Source: Polaromonas sp. (lineage in GTDB: Bacteria > Pseudomonadota > Gammaproteobacteria > Burkholderiales > Burkholderiaceae_C). From it: 64,000 nucleotides of DNA. Every line of letters begins with the position of its first letter. Within the stretch, counting starts at the first letter, position 1. The notes under the pieces were generated by a model, which saw nothing but the letters and a program-made list of their open reading frames with translations, made no database searches and was not told the origin of the DNA. Positions 39,178 to 50,077 of the stretch are shown here, piece after piece. Both the position numbers and the translations under genes were made by a program. Where the stretch lies: NCBI GenBank assembly GCA_013298945.1, contig JAAFJR010000001.1, positions 620,001 to 684,000 of the forward strand, read 5' to 3'.

Positions 39178-41325
39178 ATGGTAGAAATCGAACTCGACGG
39201 CAAAAAAGTAGAAGCTATAGAAGGAAGCATGATCATGCATGCGGCTGAAAATGCTGGCACGTATATTCCACACTTTTGTTATCACAAAAAACTGAGCATC
39301 GCTGCTAACTGTCGCATGTGCTTGGTCGATGTAGAGAAAATGCCAAAGCCTATGCCTGCGTGTGCAACACCAGTATCGCAAGGCATGATTGTTCGCACCA
39401 AGTCTGAGAAAGCTATCAAAGCACAGCAATCAGTCATGGAGTTCTTGCTGATTAACCACCCCTTGGATTGCCCAATTTGCGACCAAGGAGGTGAGTGCCA
39501 GTTGCAAGATTTAGCCGTTGGTTATGGTGGTTCCACCTCTCGCTATGAAGAAGAAAAGCGTGTCGTGTTCCACAAAGATGTTGGTCCTTTGATCAGCATG
39601 GAAGAAATGAGCCGTTGCATCCATTGCACACGTTGCGTTCGCTTTGGTCAAGAAGTGGCTGGCGTAATGGAGTTGGGCATGTCTCATCGGGGTGAGCATG
39701 CTGAGATTGAGACTTTCTTGGGTCAAACCATTGATTCTGAGCTGTCTGGCAATATGATCGATATTTGTCCAGTTGGTGCATTGACCAGTAAGCCGTTCCG
39801 ATACAGCGCTCGAACTTGGGAGCTGGGTCGCCGAAAATCAATCAGCCCGCATGATTCGACAGGTGCTAACCTCATTATTCAAGTTAAAAATAATAAAGTG
39901 ATGCGCGTTGTTCCTCTGGAAAATGAGGAAGTCAACGAGTGCTGGATATCTGATCGAGATCGTTTCTCCTACGAAGCTTTGAACTCAACTGAGCGTTTAA
40001 CTACGCCTATGATCAAACACGGCGGCGAATGGAAAACGGTCGATTGGCAAACGGCGCTTGAGTATGTGGCGAATGGTTTGAAGCAAATCAAAGCTGATCA
40101 TGGCGCAGCCAGTTTGGGTGCTTTGGTCAGCCCGCAATCCACTTTAGAAGAGTTGTTCTTGGCTGCTGGTTTGATTCGTGGTTTAGGTAGCGACAACATT
40201 GACTACCGATTGCGCCATGCAGAATTTGAACCTGCTGGACAAGTTCGGTGGTTGGGAACGAGTATTGCATCATTGTCAAATCTTGATCGTGCATTGATTG
40301 TTGGTTCAAACATTCGTAAAGATCATCCTTTGTTTGCGCAGCGCATTCGACAAGCTGTACGTAAAGGTTGCGCTGTTAATGCTATTAATTCAATAGCTAT
40401 AGATGCAACATATACGCCGGCAAATACGGCTTTAGTTGATTTCAAATATTGGGCTAAAACACTTGCAGAGGTGGCTGCTGCGGTTGCTGCAACAAAAGGA
40501 ATTGATGCGCCAGTAGCTGCCACGGTGACTGATGCAGCAAAAAATATCGCGGCTTCAATGCTCGGTGGCGAGCGTAAAGCCATACTTCTGGGCAACGCCG
40601 CTGCTCACCATCCTCATGCTTCTAGCTTGTTGGCGCTCGCTAACTGGATTGGACAACAGACAGGTGCGACTGTTGGTTACTTGACAGAGGCTGGCAATAC
40701 CGTTGGCGCACAATTGGCTGGCGCTCAGCCTGCACAAAGCGGTTTAAATGCTGGCCAAATGTTGGCAGGTGGTTTAAAAGCGGTAATTTTGCTAAATAAC
40801 GAGCCTGAGTTTGACACAGCTGCGGGTACGAAAGCAAAAGTAGTGCTTGGTCAGGCTCAAATGGTTGTTAGCATGAGTCCCTTCAAAGCGAATATGGATT
40901 TTTGCGATGTGGTCCTTCCAATTTCCCCGTTTACTGAGACATCTGGTTCGTTCGTGAATGCAGAAGGGCGTTTGCAAAGCTTCCATGCGGTCGTGAAACC
41001 TTTGGCGGAAACCCGTCCAGCATGGAAAGTGTTCCGTGTTTTGGCGAATATGCTCGATTTGCCTGGTTTTGATTTCGATGCATCAACAGATGTGCTTAAT
41101 AAGATAACTGGGCAGTCTGCTGAGTTAGGCCGTATTCCTACTGAGAAATTAAGTAATTTAAGTACCCTAGCGACTTCGTCAGCTATTGATATTTCTGAAA
41201 CCAATATTCAACCCGTAACTGCAGCAATTTATCAGGTTGACGGTATTGTTCGACGTGCAAGCTCGCTACAAATGACAGCAGATGCAAAGTTAACACGCAA
41301 TGCGCTTCAAGAGGTTAATGCATGA
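39178..41325 (+). CDS. nuoG: NADH-quinone oxidoreductase subunit G, with in-frame repeat
   Basis: This 715-aa subunit carries several iron-sulfur clusters. [2Fe-2S] ligands lie in [15 protein letters not shown] with PACATPV. The His-Cys cluster is in [17 protein letters not shown], and the next in [16 protein letters not shown]. The C-terminal two thirds is the molybdopterin-oxidoreductase-like domain without cofactor role. Residues about 402-418 ([17 protein letters not shown]) are encoded by a PR repeat in frame. They sit in the molybdopterin-like part, close to the sucB version NAINSIAVQAVNTPAAA. Its end overlaps nuoH by 4 nt. Confidence 0.95.
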   Translation: MVEIELDGKKVEAIEGSMIMHAAENAGTYIPHFCYHKKLSIAANCRMCLVDVEKMPKPMPACATPVSQGMIVRTKSEKAIKAQQSVMEFLLINHPLDCPICDQGGECQLQDLAVGYGGSTSRYEEEKRVVFHKDVGPLISMEEMSRCIHCTRCVRFGQEVAGVMELGMSHRGEHAEIETFLGQTIDSELSGNMIDICPVGALTSKPFRYSARTWELGRRKSISPHDSTGANLIIQVKNNKVMRVVPLENEEVNECWISDRDRFSYEALNSTERLTTPMIKHGGEWKTVDWQTALEYVANGLKQIKADHGAASLGALVSPQSTLEELFLAAGLIRGLGSDNIDYRLRHAEFEPAGQVRWLGTSIASLSNLDRALIVGSNIRKDHPLFAQRIRQAVRKGCAVNAINSIAIDATYTPANTALVDFKYWAKTLAEVAAAVAATKGIDAPVAATVTDAAKNIAASMLGGERKAILLGNAAAHHPHASSLLALANWIGQQTGATVGYLTEAGNTVGAQLAGAQPAQSGLNAGQMLAGGLKAVILLNNEPEFDTAAGTKAKVVLGQAQMVVSMSPFKANMDFCDVVLPISPFTETSGSFVNAEGRLQSFHAVVKPLAETRPAWKVFRVLANMLDLPGFDFDASTDVLNKITGQSAELGRIPTEKLSNLSTLATSSAIDISETNIQPVTAAIYQVDGIVRRASSLQMTADAKLTRNALQEVNA
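40381..40432 (+). repeat. PR repeat copy 8, in frame inside nuoG
   Basis: Forward copy: GCTATtaattcaATAGC, then a diverged middle and TATACGCCGGCAAATACGG. The sense frame is the same as in copies 1, 2 and 16 ([11 protein letters not shown]). The fixed stop position reads GAT. Confidence 0.8.
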
Positions 41326-42407
41326 TTGATGCGATTTACAACTTTGGCCTAGGCCTATTTGGTGCTGCATGGTGGTCGACTTCCGTTTGGCCGGTGCTTT
41401 GGATCCTTATAAAAATTATGGTCGTAGTGCTCCCATTGATGGGCGCAGTGGCTTATTTGACATTGTGGGAGCGCAAACTGATTGGTTGGATTCAAATTCG
41501 CTTAGGTCCCAATCGCGTGGGTCCTTTGGGTTTGTTGCAACCTATTGCCGATGCTTTGAAACTTTTAACCAAAGAAATTTTGGTACCTGCGGCAGCCAAC
41601 AAAGGTTTGTTTTTGCTTGGTCCTATCATGACTATCATGCCTGCTTTGGCAGCATGGGCTGTGATCCCTTTTGGCCCTGATGTCGCCTTATCAAACATCA
41701 ATGCTGGCTTGTTATTTGTCATGGCAATTACCTCGCTCGAGGTTTACGGCGTCATTATTGCAGGATGGGCATCAAATTCTAAATACGCTTTTTTAGGTGC
41801 TATGCGTGCTTCTGCACAAATGGTTAGCTATGAAATTGCTATGGGTTTCTGCTTAGTAGTTGTGTTGATGGTGTCCGCCAGTTTAAATATGACGGATATT
41901 GTTACTTCACAGGGCAAAGGCACATTCGCTGCGATGGGGTTGAATTTCTTGTCGTGGAACTGGCTACCTTTATTACCTATTTTTGTGGTTTATTTCATTT
42001 CTGGCTTGGCTGAAACCAACAGGCATCCGTTCGACGTTGTCGAGGGCGAGTCTGAAATCGTTGCGGGTCATATGGTTGAATATTCAGGCATGTCGTATGC
42101 AATGTTTTATTTGGCTGAATATGCCAATATGTGGTTGGTTTCTATTTTGGCAGTCATTATGTTTCTGGGGGGGTGGATAGCTCCCTTTGATACGGGTTTT
42201 GCGTGGCTTAACAATGCGGGTTGGTTGTGGTTGGGTGCTAAAACTTTTTGTGTAGTAACATTATTTATTTGGATACGAGCCACATTTCCTCGTTATCGCT
42301 ATGACCAAATCATGCGTTTGGGGTGGAAGATTTTTATTCCAGTGACTTTGGTTTGGTTGATTGTGGTCGGCGCATGGATGCAGACTTCATGGAATATTTG
42401 GAAGTAA
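41322..42407 (+). CDS. nuoH: NADH-quinone oxidoreductase subunit H
   Basis: This 361-aa membrane subunit with eight or so helices connects the peripheral arm to the membrane arm and lines the quinone tunnel. Signatures are [41 protein letters not shown] and the final [18 protein letters not shown]. Full length. The ATG overlaps the nuoG stop (ATGA). Confidence 0.97.
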   Translation: MIDAIYNFGLGLFGAAWWSTSVWPVLWILIKIMVVVLPLMGAVAYLTLWERKLIGWIQIRLGPNRVGPLGLLQPIADALKLLTKEILVPAAANKGLFLLGPIMTIMPALAAWAVIPFGPDVALSNINAGLLFVMAITSLEVYGVIIAGWASNSKYAFLGAMRASAQMVSYEIAMGFCLVVVLMVSASLNMTDIVTSQGKGTFAAMGLNFLSWNWLPLLPIFVVYFISGLAETNRHPFDVVEGESEIVAGHMVEYSGMSYAMFYLAEYANMWLVSILAVIMFLGGWIAPFDTGFAWLNNAGWLWLGAKTFCVVTLFIWIRATFPRYRYDQIMRLGWKIFIPVTLVWLIVVGAWMQTSWNIWK

Positions 42408-42417
42408 GGTGAAGTCT

Positions 42418-42939
42418 ATGTCTACAGTAACTACACCAATCAAAAGTGGTTCATTTTCATTATGGGATTTCATCTCAAGCTTCATGCTTGTTGAGTTATT
42501 CAAGGGTATGGTTTTGACGGGCAAATATATGTTCCGTCGAAAAATTACTGTTCAATTTCCTGAGGAAAAAACACCGCTTAGCCCACGTTTTCGTGGACTT
42601 CACGCATTGCGCCGTTATGAGAACGGTGAAGAGCGATGTATAGCCTGCAAATTGTGCGAAGCAGTTTGTCCAGCAATGGCCATTACTATTGAGTCAGACG
42701 TCCGCGAGGACGGTAGCCGGCGTACTAGCCGCTACGACATTGATTTAACAAAGTGCATTTTTTGTGGTTTTTGTGAAGAAAGCTGTCCTGTTGATTCAAT
42801 TGTCGAGACACATATTTTTGAATATCACGGCGAAAAGCGTGGTGATTTGTATTTCACCAAAGAGATGTTGCTTGCTGTAGGTGATCGCTATGAAGCTGAG
42901 ATTGCAGCCAATCGTGCGGCAGATGCTAAATATCGTTGA
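42418..42939 (+). CDS. nuoI: NADH-quinone oxidoreductase subunit I
   Basis: This 173-aa ferredoxin-like subunit holds clusters N6a and N6b. The two [4Fe-4S] motifs are [12 protein letters not shown] and [15 protein letters not shown] 42418 is chosen with AAGGTGAAG just upstream; the frame is open further 5' inside nuoH, but those residues do not fit the family. Confidence 0.96.
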   Translation: MSTVTTPIKSGSFSLWDFISSFMLVELFKGMVLTGKYMFRRKITVQFPEEKTPLSPRFRGLHALRRYENGEERCIACKLCEAVCPAMAITIESDVREDGSRRTSRYDIDLTKCIFCGFCEESCPVDSIVETHIFEYHGEKRGDLYFTKEMLLAVGDRYEAEIAANRAADAKYR

Positions 42940-42972
42940 TATATAAAAAATACAGAACTAAAGAATTGATTC

Positions 42973-43671
42973 ATGGACGCTAAGACTGGCCTTTTTTACT
43001 TGTTTTCCGCCGTGATGCTGTTCGCGGCATTTCGTGTGATCACTGCACGCAACCCCGTGCATGCAGCGCTTTATTTGGTTCTAGCCTTTTTTCAAGCTGC
43101 TGGTATTTGGCTTCTGTTGCAAGCAGAGTTTCTAGCTATTGCGCTTGTGTTGGTTTATGTCGGTGCGGTCATGGTGCTGTTCTTATTCGTTGTGATGATG
43201 CTAGATGTCAATATTGATAGCATCAGAGTCGGATTCTGGAAGAACTTTCCCTTGATTGGTGCATTCGGTGCCATCATCGCTTTAGAGATGTCTTGGGTGC
43301 TTATCGGTAACTACCGTGGAACTGAAATTCCTAAAATGGTGAATGCTGTCGCACCTCATGCTGATAAGTTAGCGCAAATTTCAAATACCAAAGAGGTGGG
43401 AATATTGCTTTACACGCAGTATTTGTATCCTTTACAGATTGCTGCTGTCATATTGTTGGTGGCTATCATTGCCGCAATTGCTTTGACTTTGCGCCAGCGT
43501 AAAGATACTAAATCCGTAAATGCTGCCGATCAAGTCAGAGTTGTTGCTCGTGATCGCATGCAAGTCATCAAAATGAAAGCGACGCAAGAAGCAGCGCCGA
43601 CAGCAGCCCCTGAAGCCGTGAGCGATAGACCTGATGACAAGGCCGCACCCGTAGTGGAGAAAAAAGCATGA
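42973..43671 (+). CDS. nuoJ: NADH-quinone oxidoreductase subunit J
   Basis: This 232-aa membrane subunit has five helices, including the conserved [25 protein letters not shown] segment involved in conformational coupling. The C-terminal 65 residues are a charged, Ala/Pro-rich cytoplasmic tail ([15 protein letters not shown] and following), long but common in this order. Overlaps nuoK by 4 nt. Confidence 0.95.
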   Translation: MDAKTGLFYLFSAVMLFAAFRVITARNPVHAALYLVLAFFQAAGIWLLLQAEFLAIALVLVYVGAVMVLFLFVVMMLDVNIDSIRVGFWKNFPLIGAFGAIIALEMSWVLIGNYRGTEIPKMVNAVAPHADKLAQISNTKEVGILLYTQYLYPLQIAAVILLVAIIAAIALTLRQRKDTKSVNAADQVRVVARDRMQVIKMKATQEAAPTAAPEAVSDRPDDKAAPVVEKKA

Positions 43672-43976
43672 TCTTATCTTTGTGGCACTTTTTGGTGCTC
43701 GGTGCAATACTTTTTTCGTTGTCTATCATCGGCATTTTCTTGAATCGTAAAAATTTGATTGTCTTGCTGATGGCGATTGAGTTGATGTTGTTGGCGGTGA
43801 ATACAAATTTTGTGGCGTTTTCTCATTATTTGGGCGACTTGAATGGACAAATCTTCGTGTTTTTTATACTGACAGTGGCCGCAGCAGAGTCAGCTATTGG
43901 CTTAGCTATTTTGGTGCTTTTATTCCGAAATAAATCTAGCATCAATGTTGACGAGTTGGATGTACTCAAAGGCTAA
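43668..43976 (+). CDS. nuoK: NADH-quinone oxidoreductase subunit K
   Basis: This 102-aa subunit has three membrane helices. The conserved glutamates of the proton path are in [16 protein letters not shown] and [18 protein letters not shown]. Full length. The 80-bp gap to nuoL holds no repeat. Confidence 0.96.
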   Translation: MILSLWHFLVLGAILFSLSIIGIFLNRKNLIVLLMAIELMLLAVNTNFVAFSHYLGDLNGQIFVFFILTVAAAESAIGLAILVLLFRNKSSINVDELDVLKG

Positions 43977-44056
43977 TCGTTATCAAATGTAAAACGACCC
44001 TTAGAAATTCAAATGAAATTGAAACGACATAAAAAAGAATCAAAGAGATCACAACG

Positions 44057-46147
44057 ATGAGTGCAACGCTTTCAGCAACAACCCTTTTGGCCGTGCCCAT
44101 GGCGCCGCTGTTGGGTGCCGTCTTGGCAGGGGTTTTTGGTACCGCATTAGGCGGTAATAGGATTGGCCGGAAACTGAGTCATTCGTTGACTATATTGGGT
44201 ATGGCAGTAGCATTTGTGTTGTCTGTAGTGACGTTGTTAAGTGTCGTGAATGACGGTGCGCGTTTTAACGAAACACTCTATACATGGATGGTTGTCGGTG
44301 GCTTGAAGATGGAAATTGGTTTCCTTGTTGACGGCCTAAGCGCGATGATGATGTGTGTGGTTACGTTTGTGTCTTTGATGGTACATATTTACACCATTGG
44401 CTACATGAAAGAAGACGAAGGTTACAACCGGTTCTTTGGATACATTTCCTTGTTCACATTTTCTATGTTGATGCTTGTTATGAGCAACAACATGTTGCAG
44501 TTGTTCTTTGGCTGGGAAGCTGTTGGCTTGGTTTCCTATTTATTGATTGGTTTTTGGTTCAACAAACCGACTGCAATTTTTGCGAATATGAAAGCCTTCT
44601 TGGTTAACCGAGTTGGTGACTTCGGTTTCATCTTGGGCATTGGATTGATTGCTGCATTTGCTGGAACCTTGAACTATACCGAAGCTTTTAGCAAAGCAGG
44701 GGAGTTGGCTAAACTCAGTTTCCCAGGTACATCGTGGATGTTAATCACCGTTATTTGTATTTGCCTCTTCATTGGCGCCATGGGTAAAAGCGCTCAATTT
44801 CCTTTGCATGTTTGGTTGCCTGATTCGATGGAGGGCCCAACGCCAATTTCCGCGTTGATTCATGCCGCAACCATGGTGACAGCTGGTATTTTCATGGTAG
44901 CTCGCATGTCGCCGTTGTTTGAATTGAGTGACACAGCACTCAGCTTCATCATGATTATTGGTTCAATCACGGCCTTGTTCATGGGCTTTCTTGGCATCAT
45001 TCAAAACGATATCAAACGTGTGGTTGCTTATTCGACTTTGTCTCAATTAGGTTATATGACGGTTGCTTTAGGTGCTTCTGCTTACTCTGTGGCCGTGTTT
45101 CACCTGATGACACATGCTTTTTTCAAAGCATTGTTGTTCCTTGCTGCAGGTTCTGTGATCATGGGTGTTCACCACAACCAAGATATCCGTTGGATGGGTG
45201 GCTTGCGTAAATACATGCCAATCACTTGGATAACTTCATTGGTGGGCTCTTTGGCGTTAATTGGAACCCCTTTGTTGTCTGGTTTTTATTCTAAGGACAG
45301 CATCATCGAAGCAGTCCATGAAAGTCATTTGTTTGGTGCTGGATTTGCTAATTTTGCTGTGATGGCAGGTGTTTTTGTTACTGCTTTCTATTCTTTTCGT
45401 ATGTATTTTTTGGTTTTCCATGGCAAAGAGCGTTTTGATCAAAATCCTGATGCACACCACGACGACCATCACGATGCCCATCATGACGCACACGACGATC
45501 ACGGACACCAAGATGCGCATAGTGGCAAACCGCATGAATCCCCGTGGGTAGTTTGGCTCCCATTGGTGTTGTTGGCTGTCCCATCGGCTCTCATTGGTTA
45601 TTTCACTATTGAACCTATGCTTTATGGTTCATTTTTCAAAGATGCTATCTTTATAAACGCTGATAAACACCACGCGATGACTGAATTAGCAAAGGCATTT
45701 CATGGACCCATGGCCATGGCCCTACATGCTTTGACGACACTACCGTTTATTTTGGCTGTTGCAGGGGTTGCAATGTCCTATTACATGTACATCATCAATC
45801 CGGCTTTGCCTGCAGCTATCAAACGCAGCGTTCAACCTATCTATACCTTGCTCGACAACAAGTATTACCTTGATTGGTTCAATGAAAACATACTCGCTCG
45901 CGGCGCTCGTGCGCTAGGTGGCTTGCTTTGGGAGAACGATAAAAAGGTCATTGATGGTACTTTGGTCAATGGCTCATGGAAAGTTGTAGGTTTGATGTCG
46001 AGTATTACTAGAAAATTGCAAACTGGTTACCTCTATCACTATGCCTTTTCAATGATTTTGGGTGTTTTTCTACTTTTAGCGTATTTTGTGAGTGGACCTG
46101 AAATATCAGCATGGCTAGTTTGGACAAATAAGGGTTTAGGAAAATGA
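44057..46147 (+). CDS. nuoL: NADH-quinone oxidoreductase subunit L, with His/Asp-rich loop
   Basis: This 696-aa distal proton-pumping antiporter-like subunit has many membrane helices and the C-terminal lateral helix of the family. Core motifs include FFGWEAVGLVSYLLIGFW, GKSAQFPLHVWLPDSMEGPTPISALIHAATMV and HAFFKALLFLAAGSV. A loop at about 465-492 is strikingly rich in His and Asp (AHHDDHHDAHHDAHDDHGH). Such a loop could bind metal ions, though its role is unknown. Ends overlapping nuoM by 4 nt. Confidence 0.96.
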   Translation: MSATLSATTLLAVPMAPLLGAVLAGVFGTALGGNRIGRKLSHSLTILGMAVAFVLSVVTLLSVVNDGARFNETLYTWMVVGGLKMEIGFLVDGLSAMMMCVVTFVSLMVHIYTIGYMKEDEGYNRFFGYISLFTFSMLMLVMSNNMLQLFFGWEAVGLVSYLLIGFWFNKPTAIFANMKAFLVNRVGDFGFILGIGLIAAFAGTLNYTEAFSKAGELAKLSFPGTSWMLITVICICLFIGAMGKSAQFPLHVWLPDSMEGPTPISALIHAATMVTAGIFMVARMSPLFELSDTALSFIMIIGSITALFMGFLGIIQNDIKRVVAYSTLSQLGYMTVALGASAYSVAVFHLMTHAFFKALLFLAAGSVIMGVHHNQDIRWMGGLRKYMPITWITSLVGSLALIGTPLLSGFYSKDSIIEAVHESHLFGAGFANFAVMAGVFVTAFYSFRMYFLVFHGKERFDQNPDAHHDDHHDAHHDAHDDHGHQDAHSGKPHESPWVVWLPLVLLAVPSALIGYFTIEPMLYGSFFKDAIFINADKHHAMTELAKAFHGPMAMALHALTTLPFILAVAGVAMSYYMYIINPALPAAIKRSVQPIYTLLDNKYYLDWFNENILARGARALGGLLWENDKKVIDGTLVNGSWKVVGLMSSITRKLQTGYLYHYAFSMILGVFLLLAYFVSGPEISAWLVWTNKGLGK

Positions 46148-47619
46148 GTTTGCTGAGTCTTTCAATTTGGACACCAATTTTCTTTGGTGTTGTTCTCTTA
46201 GCTTTTGGTCGTGATGACCAAGCCAAAGCTGTACGCTGGATTGCACTTATAGGCGCTGTGGTCAGTTTGTTGGTTACTTTGCCTTTGTACGACGGATTCA
46301 AGCTTGGCACATCTGCTATGCAGTTTGTCGAAAAAGCACCTTGGATTAGCGCTTTCAATGTCAATTACCACCTTGGTGTAGACGGTATTTCGCTTTGGTT
46401 TGTATTGTTAACGGCTTTCATCAACGTGATTGTCATCATCGCTTCTTGGGAGTCCATCACCACCCGTGTGAACCAATACATGGGTGCGTTCATGATCCTT
46501 AGCGGACTCATGATTGGTGTTTTTTGTGCATTAGATGGTTTGTTGTTTTATGTTTTCTTTGAGGCAACGCTCATTCCTATGTATTTGATCATTGGTATTT
46601 GGGGTGGCCCGAACAAGATCTACGCAGCATTCAAGTTCTTCTTATACACCTTGCTCGGCTCTTTGTTGATGCTGATTGCGTTGATTTATTTGTACTCAAA
46701 ATCAGGCGGAAGTTTCGATATTTCGGTTTGGCATAAATTACCTTTGTCAGGCACGGTTCAAACTTTGATATTCTTTGCTTTTTTCTCAGCTTTTGCAGTC
46801 AAAGTTCCCATGTGGCCAGTTCATACGTGGCTTCCAGACGTCCACGTTGAAGCGCCCACAGGCGGTTCTGCAGTGTTGGCTGCCATCATGTTGAAACTGG
46901 GTGCCTACGGTTTCCTGCGTTTCTCTATGCCAATTGCACCTGATGCCGCGCATGAATGGGCTTGGCTCATCATTACTTTGTCAGTGATTGCGGTGATCTA
47001 CGTTGGCTTGGTTGCCATGGTTCAGCAAGACATGAAAAAGCTGGTGGCTTATTCATCCGTTGCGCACATGGGTTTTGTGACCTTAGGCTTCTTTATCTTC
47101 AATGATTTAGGCGTTTCGGGCGGTTTGGTGCAAATGATTGCGCACGGCTTTGTCTCAGGCGCTATGTTCTTGAGCATTGGCGTGTTGTATGACCGCATGC
47201 ATTCCCGTGAAATTGCCAGCTACGGCGGTGTAGTGAACACCATGCCTAAGTTCACCGCTTTTGCCTTGCTGTTTGCCATGGCTAATTGCGGTTTGCCGGG
47301 TACGGCTGGTTTTGTGGGTGAGTGGATGGTCATTTTGGGTGCTGTTAAAGCTAATTTCTGGCTTGGTTTTGCAGCAGCTACTGCTTTGATATTTGGTGCT
47401 GCTTACACCTTGTGGATGTTTAAGCGTGTTTACTTGGGTCCAGTTACAAATGACCACGTCAAAGAACTCCAAGACATCAATGCCAGAGAATTCTTAGTGA
47501 TGAGCTTGCTTGCAATCGCTGTACTGTGGATGGGCGTCTATCCAAAACCATTTACCGATGTGATGGACGCTTCCGTTGTTGATTTGCTCAAGCATGTGGC
47601 AACGTCAAAACTCAATTAA
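46144..47619 (+). CDS. nuoM: NADH-quinone oxidoreductase subunit M
   Basis: This 491-aa proton-pumping antiporter-like subunit has 14 or so membrane helices. FEATLIPMYLIIGIWGG holds the conserved Glu, and KVPMWPVHTWLPDVHVEAPTGGSAVLAAIMLKLG the central Lys helix. VAYSSVAHMGFVTLG is the family signature. Full length. nuoN follows after 32 bp. Confidence 0.97.
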   Translation: MSLLSLSIWTPIFFGVVLLAFGRDDQAKAVRWIALIGAVVSLLVTLPLYDGFKLGTSAMQFVEKAPWISAFNVNYHLGVDGISLWFVLLTAFINVIVIIASWESITTRVNQYMGAFMILSGLMIGVFCALDGLLFYVFFEATLIPMYLIIGIWGGPNKIYAAFKFFLYTLLGSLLMLIALIYLYSKSGGSFDISVWHKLPLSGTVQTLIFFAFFSAFAVKVPMWPVHTWLPDVHVEAPTGGSAVLAAIMLKLGAYGFLRFSMPIAPDAAHEWAWLIITLSVIAVIYVGLVAMVQQDMKKLVAYSSVAHMGFVTLGFFIFNDLGVSGGLVQMIAHGFVSGAMFLSIGVLYDRMHSREIASYGGVVNTMPKFTAFALLFAMANCGLPGTAGFVGEWMVILGAVKANFWLGFAAATALIFGAAYTLWMFKRVYLGPVTNDHVKELQDINAREFLVMSLLAIAVLWMGVYPKPFTDVMDASVVDLLKHVATSKLN

Positions 47620-47651
47620 AAGTACAGACTTAAAAGAACAGACTATTAAAA

Positions 47652-49139
47652 ATGATTGATAAATTAAGTTTGATTGCTATTTACCCTGAAATCGTCTTGC
47701 TGGTGATGGCTTGTGTGATCGCTTTGGTAGATTTATACGTTACCAGCCCGCGCCGCACGGCTACATACGTGTTGACATTGCTGACATTAGGCGTCGTTGC
47801 TGTATTACAAGCGTTGTATGCAACAGGCGGTCAAACCATATATGGTTTCAGCGGGATGACCGTGAGTGACCCTATGTCTAACTGGCTCAAATGTTTGGCA
47901 TCTGTCGCCATGATGGTGACTTTGGTCTATGGCCGTCCGTATTCTGCAGCTCGTGGCATGCTGCATGGTGGCGAAGTCTTCACATTGGGTATGTTCTCCT
48001 TGCTGGGCATGTTCATCATGATGTCAGGAAGCAACTTCTTGGTGATTTACTTGGGTTTAGAGTTACTCACATTGAGTAGTTATGCCTTAGTCGCACTGCG
48101 TCGTGACAATGCGACGGCTTCAGAAGCCGCTATGAAATATTTCGTGCTCGGTGCACTGGCCAGCGGCTTCTTGCTTTACGGTTTGTCGATGATGTACGGT
48201 GCAACCGGCAGCTTGGATATTGCCGCAGTCTTTAAGGCGATCAACTCTGGCAACGTCAAGCATCAAGTCCTGGTGTTCGGCTTGGTCTTTATTGTTGCTG
48301 GCTTGGCTTTCAAACTAGGTGTTGTACCGTTTCACATGTGGGTGCCTGACGTTTACCAAGGCGCACCAACGTCTGTGACCTTGATGATTGGTGGCGCACC
48401 AAAATTGGCTGCTTTTGCCATCACAATTCGTTTGTTGGTTGAGGGCATGTTGCCACTCGCTATTGATTGGCAGCAAATGTTGGCTGTATTGGCTGTCGGT
48501 TCTCTCTTGGTCGGTAACTTGGCCGCTATTGCTCAAACTAATTTGAAGCGTATGCTGGCTTATTCCACCATTTCACAAATGGGTTTTGTGCTAATTGGTT
48601 TGTTGTCTGGCGTTGTCAATGGCAACACTTTGTCTGCTACGACTGCGTACAGTTCGTCCATGTTTTACGTCATCACTTATGTTCTAACCACGCTGGCGAC
48701 ATTCGGTGTGATTTTAATTTTGGCACGCGATGGATTTGAAAGTGATGAAATCACCGATTTAGCTGGCCTCAACCAACGCAGCCCAGCTTACGCAGCCATC
48801 ATGGCGATTTGCATGTTCTCACTTGCAGGTGTACCGCCAATGGTTGGTTTCTATGCCAAGCTTTCCGTCTTGCAGTCTTTGGTTTCTTCTGGACAAACGC
48901 CACAAATCGCATTGGCAGTTTTCGCGGTGATGATGTCCTTGATCGGTGCGTTCTACTACTTGCGCGTTGTCAAAGTCATGTATTTTGATGAGCCAATCAC
49001 AGCTACCACCGTTTCTGCCGGTGCTGATGTTCGCATCGTACTGGCTATCAACGGCGCTTTGGTGCTGCTCTTAGGCTTGTTCCCAAGTGGTTTGATGGCT
49101 TTGTGCGCTGACGCTATTGCCAAAACGCTTGGTTCTTGA
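47652..49139 (+). CDS. nuoN: NADH-quinone oxidoreductase subunit N
   Basis: This 495-aa proton-pumping antiporter-like subunit is the last of the complex I genes. Signatures: [44 protein letters not shown] and [19 protein letters not shown]. Its frame runs into DUF2818 and Nudix genes with small gaps, suggesting a longer transcript. Confidence 0.97.
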   Translation: MIDKLSLIAIYPEIVLLVMACVIALVDLYVTSPRRTATYVLTLLTLGVVAVLQALYATGGQTIYGFSGMTVSDPMSNWLKCLASVAMMVTLVYGRPYSAARGMLHGGEVFTLGMFSLLGMFIMMSGSNFLVIYLGLELLTLSSYALVALRRDNATASEAAMKYFVLGALASGFLLYGLSMMYGATGSLDIAAVFKAINSGNVKHQVLVFGLVFIVAGLAFKLGVVPFHMWVPDVYQGAPTSVTLMIGGAPKLAAFAITIRLLVEGMLPLAIDWQQMLAVLAVGSLLVGNLAAIAQTNLKRMLAYSTISQMGFVLIGLLSGVVNGNTLSATTAYSSSMFYVITYVLTTLATFGVILILARDGFESDEITDLAGLNQRSPAYAAIMAICMFSLAGVPPMVGFYAKLSVLQSLVSSGQTPQIALAVFAVMMSLIGAFYYLRVVKVMYFDEPITATTVSAGADVRIVLAINGALVLLLGLFPSGLMALCADAIAKTLGS

Positions 49140-49160
49140 TCTCATTCGATTGATTTGCTG

Positions 49161-49469
49161 ATGGTTCAATCTGCAAGTATTTGGCTGGTTATATTTGTGG
49201 CTCTTGTTACTGCAAACCTGCCATTTGTAGCACAGCGTTTCCTGATGGTTTTTCAGCTGAAAACACCCAAAACTTTGGGTATTCGGCTGGTTGAGCTTAT
49301 TATTTTTTACTTCATTGCGGGTGGGCTAGGACTTTTGCTTGAAAACCGCGCTGGTCAAATCGCACCCCAGGGTTGGGAGTTTTATGCCATCACGGGTGCT
49401 TTGTTCATCACCTTGGCTTTTCCTGGTTTTATTTATCGTTACTTGCTAAAACACAACAACGCATCGTGA
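49161..49469 (+). CDS. DUF2818 family membrane protein
   Basis: This 102-aa protein has three probable membrane helices (SIWLVIFVALVTANLPFVA; LGIRLVELIIFYFIAGGLGLLL; FYAITGALFITLAFPGFIYRYLL). It matches the DUF2818 family, which follows nuoN in many Burkholderiales, so a link to complex I assembly or function is possible but unproven. ATG 49161 is chosen over TTG 49155 because family members begin close to it. Its stop overlaps the GTG of the next gene. Confidence 0.85.
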   Translation: MVQSASIWLVIFVALVTANLPFVAQRFLMVFQLKTPKTLGIRLVELIIFYFIAGGLGLLLENRAGQIAPQGWEFYAITGALFITLAFPGFIYRYLLKHNNAS

Positions 49470-50068
49470 ATAAAATCGTCAAGAATGACCATCTCGTTGA
49501 AACCAAAATCAGCAGCGAGCAAGTCTACAAGGGCAGTTTTTTAAACATCCTTCGCGACACAGTATTGCTGCCCAATGGCAGACAAGCTACCCGTGAATTC
49601 ATTGTCCACCCAGGCGCTGTTGTCGTTATCGCCATGTTGGACGATGGTCGCGTCGTTTTAGAGCGTCAGCATCGCTATCCAGTGGGGCAGGTGATGGTTG
49701 AATTTCCCGCAGGCAAGCTCGATGCAGGCGAAAACCCACAATTTTGCGGTCAACGTGAGCTACTTGAAGAAACGGGCTACAGCGCTAGCCAATGGGCTTA
49801 TGCTGGTCCCATGCAAATTGCGATAGCCTATTCTGACGAGGTCATTCACATGTACTTCGCCAAGGGTTTGACTCTGGGCGAACGCAAGCTGGACGAGGAT
49901 GAGTCTTTAGACGTTTTCACCGCCACACCTGCTGAACTTCTCGCCATGTGTGCCCAGGGTTTAGTGACAGATGCCAAGACTTTAACTTGCACTTTGTGGC
50001 TGCAAAACGTACTTTCCGGCGCTTGGCCATTGCAATGGGTGCCTGCAACCGATATTGCTTTGGCTTAA
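49466..50068 (+). CDS. Nudix hydrolase, ADP-ribose pyrophosphatase type
   Basis: This 200-aa enzyme has the Nudix box GKLDAGENPQFCGQRELLEETGY, with the metal-binding RELLEE. An N-terminal strand domain (VYKGSFLNILRDTVLLPNG) and EFPAGKL are typical of the ADP-ribose pyrophosphatase (NudF/YffH) branch, which breaks ADP-ribose into AMP and ribose 5-phosphate. Substrate is inferred. GTG 49466 overlaps the DUF2818 stop (GTGA). Confidence 0.9.
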   Translation: MNKIVKNDHLVETKISSEQVYKGSFLNILRDTVLLPNGRQATREFIVHPGAVVVIAMLDDGRVVLERQHRYPVGQVMVEFPAGKLDAGENPQFCGQRELLEETGYSASQWAYAGPMQIAIAYSDEVIHMYFAKGLTLGERKLDEDESLDVFTATPAELLAMCAQGLVTDAKTLTCTLWLQNVLSGAWPLQWVPATDIALA

Positions 50069-50077
50069 TATCGGGCT

